Virus record (IMG/VR): IMGVR_UViG_3300042898_001439
Location: 1-64,000 of that record
From: a virus
Strand: one strand, 5' to 3'
Length of the DNA: 64,000 nucleotides
The first letter of the stretch is position 1. The number at the start of each line of letters is the position of its first letter. The position numbers and the translations under genes are program-made. The notes below the pieces were generated by a model. That model saw nothing but the letters and a program-made list of their open reading frames with translations, did not search any database and had not been told where the DNA came from. Of this stretch, positions 23,790-31,500 are shown one piece after another.

Positions 23790-25240
23790 AGTAACATCTT
23801 TGTTCCGGTTGATAACTGAAAGTTAAGAATATCTGCGTTGTATTGGTATGCTCCTGAGAATGAGATACTCCACTTAAACTTATCGGTAAGTTTAAAGTCA
23901 ACGCTTGCTAGGGGTACAATAAGAAACCCGGATTTGTACCATTGTCCTTCGTAGTAAAAGATATAAGGTGAGTATACACCTAGAGCCATTATGTTAGCAG
24001 ATAAAGTCTTACCCCCTTTAAAACTAGTGAATGTTCCTCCTACTACAGATAAGTTTTGAAACTCAGATTTACCTATCTGACCTAGAGTAAAATTAGCTCC
24101 GCCCATAAAAGTAAACTTCCAAAGTTTTTGTGCACTTAGCAGAGTTACTGTGTTAAACCAGTCAGATTTAAAATCAGTCATAAAAGAATTGGAACCCACC
24201 GCCATGAAATCTTTTTTCTTATAGGACCCATACAAAGTGAGATTGCTTATATTTTCTCCTGTAGTATAGTTTAGGTTGACACCTTTAATAAAGTTTTGCT
24301 TGGTGTTGACGTGAGTAACTGACGTATTGAAACGGAAGTTATCATTACGCTTACTGATGTCGTTACCATTACGGATAACAACCATGTCCCCTGAACCAAT
24401 CAGAGAACCCCTACCAATCTTTTCTTGCTTTTGTTTTGGTTTATTACCTCCACCACCTCCACCACCGGAGTCTCCAGAACTTTCTGATTCTCCACCCGAT
24501 GCTGTAGTAGTATTTTCACCGGTACCAGACCCACCGGATTCAGATGTAGAGCCACCTTGTGCAGTACCACCACTTCCGGTGCTACCGCCACCTTCTACTC
24601 CTCCTTGTGGTTGTCCTCCACCGGAACCACCAGACCCTGAGTTTCCTCCAGAACTGCCACCAGAAGAAGAACCACCAGATCCAGAGCCACCAGAGCCTGA
24701 AGAACCTGAAGAACCGCCTGTTGGAGGTTTGGTTCCAGATCCGCTTGAACTGCCAGTATTGCCACCACCGCTAGTAGCACCATTTTCACCAGTATTATCA
24801 CCTGAGTTTTCACCACCTGAACCGCCTGTATTACCTGTTGATATTGAACCTGAACTTACGCTACCCCCTCCGAGACTGCCCGCGATGGAAGTGCTAATAG
24901 AGACAATACCGCTAACACTATTTGCTGTGTTTGTACCGATGTTTGCGTTACTATTATTAGCGTTAGAAGAACCATTACCTGCACAAGGGTTGCTACCTGG
25001 AGGAAACTGAGTATTAATTTGAGCAATCCAATTTTCATAAGCTCCTGATTGAAGTTGAGCTGCTGTAAAAGTTTGGTATTGCCCAGCATAAAACATCACC
25101 ACTGTCCCAGATGTCTGAGACAGGATGACTGACTGTAGCACTCCCGTACAAGGATCCGTATAATTGTAAGTAAATGTTTGTGCTTGCAACCCTATACATC
25201 CCAGCAGAAATAATAATAATATTTTGAATTTACCATTCAT
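23786..25240 (-). CDS. Surface protein: signal peptide, N-domain, Gly/Ser linker, C-terminal beta-barrel
   Basis: After a signal peptide (KFKILLLFLLGCIGLQAQ), residues about 20-85 form a small domain with two Cys (YTDPCTGVLQ and SNPCAGNG). A low-complexity Gly/Ser/Thr/Asn tract of roughly 180 residues follows (85-270). The last 210 residues form a barrel-like domain with strands such as NLTLYGSYKKKDFMAVGSN and FKWSISFSGAYQYNADIL. The build resembles a passenger on a long flexible arm anchored to a barrel. The repetitive DNA (24440-24900) is GGW/TCC-rich. It overlaps both neighbours. Confidence 0.7.
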   Translation of the reverse strand: MNGKFKILLLFLLGCIGLQAQTFTYNYTDPCTGVLQSVILSQTSGTVVMFYAGQYQTFTAAQLQSGAYENWIAQINTQFPPGSNPCAGNGSSNANNSNANIGTNTANSVSGIVSISTSIAGSLGGGSVSSGSISTGNTGGSGGENSGDNTGENGATSGGGNTGSSSGSGTKPPTGGSSGSSGSGGSGSGGSSSGGSSGGNSGSGGSGGGQPQGGVEGGGSTGSGGTAQGGSTSESGGSGTGENTTTASGGESESSGDSGGGGGGGNKPKQKQEKIGRGSLIGSGDMVVIRNGNDISKRNDNFRFNTSVTHVNTKQNFIKGVNLNYTTGENISNLTLYGSYKKKDFMAVGSNSFMTDFKSDWFNTVTLLSAQKLWKFTFMGGANFTLGQIGKSEFQNLSVVGGTFTSFKGGKTLSANIMALGVYSPYIFYYEGQWYKSGFLIVPLASVDFKLTDKFKWSISFSGAYQYNADILNFQLSTGTKMLL

Positions 25241-25976
25241 ATTGGTCCATGCGTTTCATAAGGTTTACCGTGGCAACCTCTAACGCACGTTGTGTAGACA
25301 CACCCACCGTTGACTGATCAAAGCCCATAGTGGGATTCTTAAAGAAGCCCTCACCAACCTGAGTAGAAGTTCCTTGACCAGATGCAACAATATATTGAGA
25401 GTTATCTACATTAACCATCTTAATTTGAATACCGATGATGGTAGTATTAGTTTTCTGAAGTTTTCCTTTATCATAAGTTTCTCCATAAGACGTAGAAAAT
25501 TCATAGATCTCAGCGTAGACAATGTACTTAGGTAGAACTACCGAGCCTACGTTAAGCTTGGTTCTACCATCACCCATGTCATTGAGATCTTTCTCCCATA
25601 CATCAAGCATTTGATTAACGATAGCTTCTTTTTCTTCCGCATAGAGAAATCTCTGAGTTACCTCAAAGTTCTCTATAATACGGTTAGATACACCCATACC
25701 AACTCTTTTGTCTCTAAGCTCCGGAAACATCTCCCAGAGTTCTTTATTAACGTTAAGAGTGGCTATTTGAATTACTTTTTTCTCACCAGTGAATACAGGA
25801 AATGTATTTAGAGGTTGAGCTTTTTCAAATTCAGCTTGGTATTGTGTAGTAGCAATAGAAGAAGAGCAAGATGTAGCTAAACCTCCTATAGTGAGAAGGC
25901 CAACCGTGATAATCACAATTCCAAGAATACTTGCAGCTATTGCAATGTATTCTTCTTTTTTAGTTTGATGTTCCAT
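25230..25976 (-). CDS. CsgG-like outer-membrane lipoprotein (curli secretion pore family)
   Basis: The 248-residue protein has an N-terminal hydrophobic segment ending GGLATSCSSS, a plausible lipobox with Cys. The body follows the CsgG/FlgT pattern. VIQIATLNVNKELWEMFPEL is followed by VGMGVSNRIIENFEVTQRF, where the N-terminal helix binds DNA-independent partners in the family. Then come ADYxV-type YIVYAEIYEFSTSY, IGIQIKMVNVDNSQYIVASG and a final helical ALEVATVNLMKRM. CsgG forms a nine-fold pore that exports curli subunits. ATG 25976 is chosen over 26009 because it gives a normal signal-anchor. CsgE, CsgF and curlin genes are not evident. Confidence 0.72.
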   Translation of the reverse strand: MEHQTKKEEYIAIAASILGIVIITVGLLTIGGLATSCSSSIATTQYQAEFEKAQPLNTFPVFTGEKKVIQIATLNVNKELWEMFPELRDKRVGMGVSNRIIENFEVTQRFLYAEEKEAIVNQMLDVWEKDLNDMGDGRTKLNVGSVVLPKYIVYAEIYEFSTSYGETYDKGKLQKTNTTIIGIQIKMVNVDNSQYIVASGQGTSTQVGEGFFKNPTMGFDQSTVGVSTQRALEVATVNLMKRMDQYEW

Positions 25977-26352
25977 CTTTAGCTGCTTTATCTTTTTTAA
26001 GTCTTGCAATACGCTCAGCAGTAGTTTCTTTCTTTTCTTCTACTGGTGCAGCAGGTTGTGCAGCAGGTACTTCACGTACAGTTTCTTTAATTACTGTAGT
26101 ATGTGACGATGCAGCTTGTTGTTGCTCAGGAACATTGATAGTAATAGCAGGACCAGATACGTTAACGCTCTGATTGTTGGACTGCTCTACAGGAGCTACT
26201 TGTTCAGTAGCGGCTCCTCCCTCTTCTTCTATACCTAGAATGGTATTGATCTGAGTAGTAGCCCAGATACCTACTCCGGTAACGGCTGTTCCTAGTACTC
26301 CTAGAATTGTTTTCTTTAAACCGGACATTCCTCCTTCTTGATCTTCGCTCAT
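25960..26352 (-). CDS. Small membrane protein with Pro/Ala/Gln-rich tail, surface operon
   Basis: The 130-residue protein starts with a Gly-rich segment and a single hydrophobic stretch (KTILGVLGTAVTGVGIWATTQI). It continues as a disordered Gln/Asn/Pro/Ala-rich region (NQSVNVSGPAITINVPEQQQ) and ends in a basic, helical tail. It overlaps the CsgG-like gene by 17 bases. It may link the inner membrane to the CsgG-like pore or to exported cargo. This is inferred only from context. Confidence 0.6.
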   Translation of the reverse strand: MSEDQEGGMSGLKKTILGVLGTAVTGVGIWATTQINTILGIEEEGGAATEQVAPVEQSNNQSVNVSGPAITINVPEQQQAASSHTTVIKETVREVPAAQPAAPVEEKKETTAERIARLKKDKAAKDGTSN

Positions 26353-26358
26353 GGTTTC

Positions 26359-28287
26359 TTAGTATTTAATAATTTTGTAAAACTTCTCTCTATCGTTAGT
26401 TGTCAGCTTTATGATGTAAATACCATTAGGAAGATCACCGAACCAAATACCTTGAGTTTGGAAACCTCTTTCAGTAATTTTACTAGAAACTGACTTAACA
26501 ATCTGACCTTGAGAGTTAAGAACCAGACCGCTAAAGTTTGTAAAGTCTTCAATGTAAAAGTCTACAACTAACCAGTGGTTGGTAAGATCAGTTACAGGAT
26601 TAGGATAAGTAATAAATCCAGTAAGAAGAGCAAGAGTCCGCTCATCCATTTCTGCTCTACCGTTAATTACAGAGCCGTCATTAGGGGAAGGACGGATAGA
26701 CATATCGTAAGCATTCTCATCACCTGCAGCTTTATTAAAGATTGCAAGAGGAGAAGTTCTCCATCCAAGAATAGACTTAACTGCAAATCTGAAAGTAAAT
26801 ACTTGAGATGGCCCTTGAAGAAGAGCAGGATTCATCTTATCTTCGTGACCAGCCCAGAATACACCACCATCTTTAAACGTCATAAATGATGTCCACTTTG
26901 AAGCAGAATCTCCCATATTCAGAGACACAAACTCAAACACCGCAGTATCATACTGGATCCCCATCTGCAGAGCTCCAACCTTATTACCAAACGTGTACAC
27001 TGTCACAGGTACATCAATGTAGTTATCAGTTGTTACAATAAGTTTAGGAATTCTAAACTCAATTGAGTCTGGCTTATTAGAGAGGTATACTGCCGGATCA
27101 AGAATGTAATCTGTACCAGATCCAGGGTTTACCATCTTAGCAAGAATAGTTGCAGGGTTGTTGTATCCTGAAGTTGTGGCATCACCTACTACATAGATGT
27201 ACGGTCTAAGACTATCCATACTATTAACAATAGTATCAATTGAATATACTCTAGGTACGTTTGTCCAGTTAGGAGCAGCTACGGCGGCATTTGCAGTTGC
27301 CCACTCAGAAGGCCAAAGAACTGAAACGTTGTTTACTCCCGTAAAGAGTTGATCCCAACCTGTCTGACCTAGAGCAAGTCTGTTAAATACAGCAAATGCA
27401 TCAGACACTGTTACAGACTGGCTCTCGTTAATATCACCCTCGTAGTACTCAATACCACCTAAAGTATCTTGAGAAGATACATGGTTAGCCAATTTGTAAG
27501 CATCTACAATAGTTAGAGCCCCGCCATCAGACATAGAGTCTGTTTGTGCAGAGATCTTCATATGCCAGTAGTTTGTATCAAGCGGATGAGTAAACTCTAC
27601 TAAACCTGTAGCATTAGTTGAGTCAGTAGTAATTGATTGCCAAGTAGCAAGAGGTGTTGATTTAAGTCTTTTCTTAGCAGAAAACCAAACACCTTGAGCA
27701 GGTGAACTATCAGCGTTTCTAACCTTTACAGGAAACGTCATCGGAGTCATTTGGAAAGCACCACCGTAGCTGTAGAGCTCAAGGTTTACATCAGTACCGT
27801 TACCAATTGTTGCCAGATTAGTGTAATTACTAGATCCTGAAATTGCCATAGAGGTAGCTACACCATTATATGCACCAGAATGAAAAAGACGAAGCTTAAA
27901 CATAGCTCCGTCTGCCCAGTCAAAGTTTGGCGTAGAACCAGTATATGACGCTACTACGTTAATGTATCCAGCATTTGTAAAATAAGAACCGTACTTATCG
28001 GCGATGGGTTGTGCTGTTGGTCCCCAAAACATGACAGCGTTTGAAAACTTAGCATTGTCATAGAAGAGTCGGAACTGTACAGCCTTTACAGAAGTAGCGG
28101 TAGGGTTGGCAAAGTGAACGTATACATCTGTGTACGTTGCCGGATAGTTGTCCAGTGTAAATAGAGTATCTACAAGGATATAAGGGTTGTTACTTGCGGG
28201 TGCTACAAGTATTTCATTAGCACCGTTTTGAGCAAGAAGACTTAAAGAAATAAGAGAAGTTGAAAGACTCCACCAGAACTTTTTCAT
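26359..28287 (-). CDS. T9SS-sorted extracellular protein with cohesin- and dockerin-like domains
   Basis: A signal peptide (KKFWWSLSTSLISLSLLAQ) precedes a beta-rich domain (residues about 25-180) and a second one near 400-540, both of cohesin-like layout. Residues about 249-307 hold two Asp/Asn-rich helical repeats (MSDGGALTIVDAYKLANHV and GDINESQSVTVSDAFAVFNR), the dockerin pattern. The last 85 residues form a type A T9SS sorting domain: TYPNPVTD...NFSGLVLNSQGQIV...GIWFGDLPNGIYIIKL...KFYKIIKY. Such proteins are exported by the host type IX machinery and anchored on the surface. ATG 28287 is chosen over an upstream TTG. Confidence 0.82.
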   Translation of the reverse strand: MKKFWWSLSTSLISLSLLAQNGANEILVAPASNNPYILVDTLFTLDNYPATYTDVYVHFANPTATSVKAVQFRLFYDNAKFSNAVMFWGPTAQPIADKYGSYFTNAGYINVVASYTGSTPNFDWADGAMFKLRLFHSGAYNGVATSMAISGSSNYTNLATIGNGTDVNLELYSYGGAFQMTPMTFPVKVRNADSSPAQGVWFSAKKRLKSTPLATWQSITTDSTNATGLVEFTHPLDTNYWHMKISAQTDSMSDGGALTIVDAYKLANHVSSQDTLGGIEYYEGDINESQSVTVSDAFAVFNRLALGQTGWDQLFTGVNNVSVLWPSEWATANAAVAAPNWTNVPRVYSIDTIVNSMDSLRPYIYVVGDATTSGYNNPATILAKMVNPGSGTDYILDPAVYLSNKPDSIEFRIPKLIVTTDNYIDVPVTVYTFGNKVGALQMGIQYDTAVFEFVSLNMGDSASKWTSFMTFKDGGVFWAGHEDKMNPALLQGPSQVFTFRFAVKSILGWRTSPLAIFNKAAGDENAYDMSIRPSPNDGSVINGRAEMDERTLALLTGFITYPNPVTDLTNHWLVVDFYIEDFTNFSGLVLNSQGQIVKSVSSKITERGFQTQGIWFGDLPNGIYIIKLTTNDREKFYKIIKY

Positions 28288-28328
28288 GTGCAAATAGCAT
28301 TATAAGTTTCATAAAAGTTGTTGGTTTA

Positions 28329-28349
28329 TCTCACATATAAGATACAAAA
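28329..28349 (-). promoter_or_regulatory. Promoter-like motif upstream of the surface operon
   Basis: On the - strand this reads TTTTGTATCTTATATGTGAG, 41 bases before ATG 28287. It matches the shared core TTT(C/T)GTAT(C/A)TT. The gap 28288-28391 has no other feature I can support. Confidence 0.5.
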
Positions 28350-28391
28350 TGTTAGTCAAAGTCCTTATCTTTAACCACAAATTTTTCCATT

Positions 28392-28559
28392 ATGACACAG
28401 TTAAGTTTTCTTTTTTTACCTAAAAACCAATTATTGGTAGGCATCAACCACAGTGTTGAAGAAGGAGAAACAAGCGTAAACACATCGTTTCGTGTTCACA
28501 CTTTACAACTAGGGCTCTTTTTCTTTATTCTACAGCTAGTTAGAATTAAAGAGTCCTAA
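28392..28559 (+). CDS. Small + strand protein between - strand operons (55 aa)
   Basis: ATG 28392 to TAA 28557-28559 encodes 55 residues: LSFLFLPKNQLLVGINHSVE followed by a Thr/Ser stretch and a hydrophobic end (HTLQLGLFFFILQLVRIKES). The stop is the base before the stop of the giant - strand gene at 28560. The exact convergent fit and balanced composition suggest a real gene. No family is known to me, and the hydrophobic end suggests membrane association. Confidence 0.5.
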   Translation: MTQLSFLFLPKNQLLVGINHSVEEGETSVNTSFRVHTLQLGLFFFILQLVRIKES

Positions 28560-31500
28560 TTATTTATTTCTAGCTTCAATGCTTATGAAGGTTTTTATAC
28601 CTTCACTAGGATCTACAGTTGTTCCTTTTATACCAACAAGTTTTGCAGTGTGATTCAAAACCTTGGCATCACCCTTTTGTTGGAATTCAAATGGTCCCAT
28701 ATCTCTACCATAGAAAGCTCTATCATCCTCACCAGCTAACTGCATTACGTCATTAATAATGCTTCCGTAAGCACCAAAGGTTGGAGCAATTACAATAGAA
28801 CTAGCATCTAATAGATTAGCATAATCAGTTAATCCAAAACTATACTGAGTTCCTTTATAGGCAACCGTAGGTAAAGGAATAAACTGTCTATTCTCAGCTT
28901 GAACAAGCATAGTTTGGTAAAGAGCATGGTTCATTAACCAGCCACCAAGATCAAATTCATATTCTGATTCTGCTACACCGGGTAGTTGGAGCGGTCCACT
29001 TCTTTTTCTAAGCTTTTCATATTTGTCCTCATCATCAAGGTCAAATCCAAAGGCAAACGTAGAGATAAGAGTAAGAGCCATCAATTGACCAATTTCAGCA
29101 ACAGTTTTAAGAGCTCCTCTTTTTTCTGATTCGGTAAAGTAAAAACCACCTTGACCAAGTCCACGCATTAGAGATACAAAGAAGTTTCCGAATTCTTTGT
29201 AGTAACCAGCGCTAACCTCAGCACCAGCTGCATTGAATCTTCTGTTACCAAATCTATGCATAAACATAGAAGTAAAATATCTTCTAAGGAATGATACAAA
29301 TCTAAATGCTAGATATCTCTGTGCTTCTGGTTGATCAAACTGGGCATAAGTACCTTGAAGCTTATTCATAAGATCGTGAGTCTTATTTACAAACAGCTTA
29401 AAGTTTTTACCACCTTTATCCCAGCTTTTATCTACTCCTTCTTTAAGAGTTAATTGTCCATCAACAATGTCCCAAGCGTCTACATAGTCAATCATTCTTG
29501 TTTCACCGTTCTGGGTAAATTCAATCTTTTGACCGTGCATCATAGAGAAGAAGAATTCCATTGAACCTTCAAGTTCCAAAACCTTTCTTGGAGAGAATAG
29601 TACTGAGCCTTCAGATAAATCTCTAAGCAAAGTTCTAGAACCAAGGTCTGCCATCTTCTGCTCAAATCTTCCTTGTACTGGATCAAACACTTCAACAAGT
29701 TGCACATTCAAACTCTTAGGGCCCTTTTTATAAATCTGAGAAGATATCTCACTAGTTACTTGCCAACCTTTAAGCTTTCCCTTAGTATAGTCTTTAGAAC
29801 TAAAATTACTACCACCAATTGCTTCAATGTTATTTTGAATGATTGCACCAAAGCGGTTCTTTAAAGCTGAAGGAATGTTACCTGCAAAGAATCTAAATGA
29901 AGCCAGACCAAATAAAGTACTAGATACTTTTTGTATAGTAGTGCTTTCTGAACCAAGACCGGTAAACTTAATACCTTCAAATTCTCTTTCAATAAGATTA
30001 TCAATAGCCTTAGCTCTTACAGATTCACCTTTCTTAGTAATTGGAGATATAATTCCCCTGTAGATATAAGCAGATCTGTTTACTTTACCCATGTCTTTAA
30101 CTCCATTTCTAGGATCTTTAAGAACCTTTTGAAGCGCTTTAACATGGGGGTTAATCTCAATCAATTTCTTTTGTCGCTCTACACTTGCCATGTACTTGAC
30201 CATAGAACCAACAACATCAAGAGATACTTGGTCTATATCAAGACGGTATTTACCTGCAACAGGGATACCGCTGATTTCATTGTCAAACATGTCTGCAGAT
30301 ACAAGATCAAAGTTTTCCTGGGTAAAGTTGTATCCATCTTCAGCATCGTCAGCAGCTCCTACAAACTGGGATTTGAGAGCTTTAGCTATAGAGGTAATGG
30401 CGCCTACTTTTTCTTTACCCTTCTCTGCAAGATTTGTAGTTCTGATAAACTCAAGGTTATGCTTTCTAAATCTTGGGATCTCTAAATACAGCTTAGCAGA
30501 CTTATTAGCACCCAACTGATTCTCTAAATGAACTTTACTAAGTGATTCTAAAGCTGCAAACTTTTCCGGACTGTTCTTTCTAAGAGCTTCGTAATCTTGA
30601 TTAATATACTTATCATCAATAGCTCCCTGCTGAACAGTCTTAGGTAGCCAGTAACCTCTGTTATCTACAGTCTCACCAACTACTTTCTTAGTTCTATACT
30701 GATCTTTAACTCTTGCATAGAAGAATTCTCTTTTGGGTATTCCCTGAACAACTTCTCCAGTGCTAAGCTCAGTAGTCTTAACAAATTCTTTTGCCGGAAC
30801 GTTTCTATTCCAAGCAAAGAGTCTTTGATATTTAGTTACTTCTTCTCCTGTACTGTAATCAAAGCGCTTAACTTGAACATGATTAGCTTCATACCAAGCT
30901 TTAAACTCTGGTGAAGCTTTTAGCAACGGATTAACAATAGTTGGTTGAAGGAGTAGATCAGCTGTTCTGTTGTTTACAGACTTAAACAGTACAGAGTTCA
31001 TCTCAGGATTGTTGAATCTAACCTGCTGGATCTTTTCATTTGCCAGTTCTACATAGTAATCTGTAGCAACTTTTGATTGCAGTTTACTAAGTTCAGAGTA
31101 AAGAGCGGACAATCTTCCTTTGTCACGCATTGTCATACGAGACATTTCCTTAGCTTGAAGAAGTACAGACATCTCGTCAATCTCTTCATCAGTAAGTTCT
31201 CTTTGTTCTTTCTGCTCAAGAAGTTCTTGAAGTCTATCAAACTCTGATACGGTAAGTCCGCTAACTTGAGCAAGCTTATCTCTAAGAAGAATGGCTTTTT
31301 CCTGAAGAGTTTTGATCTCCTCAATTCTAGCATCAGACATATCAGTCCCTACAATCTGACCATCCTCATCTTTAAAACCAGAGACAAGATCTACAATATC
31401 ATTATAGGTATCAGACACCTCTTTTGAGAGTTGACCTGACCCAGGATACTTGCTTAGAATCTGAGAAATCTCAGAGCTTGCTCTTTGCTTTCTTTCGTAA

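Noticed and set aside
24327-25010. Long + strand Pro-rich open frame
   Set aside because: It is the complement of the Gly/Ser-coding repeat of the 484-residue protein; the repetitive codons keep the opposite frame open.
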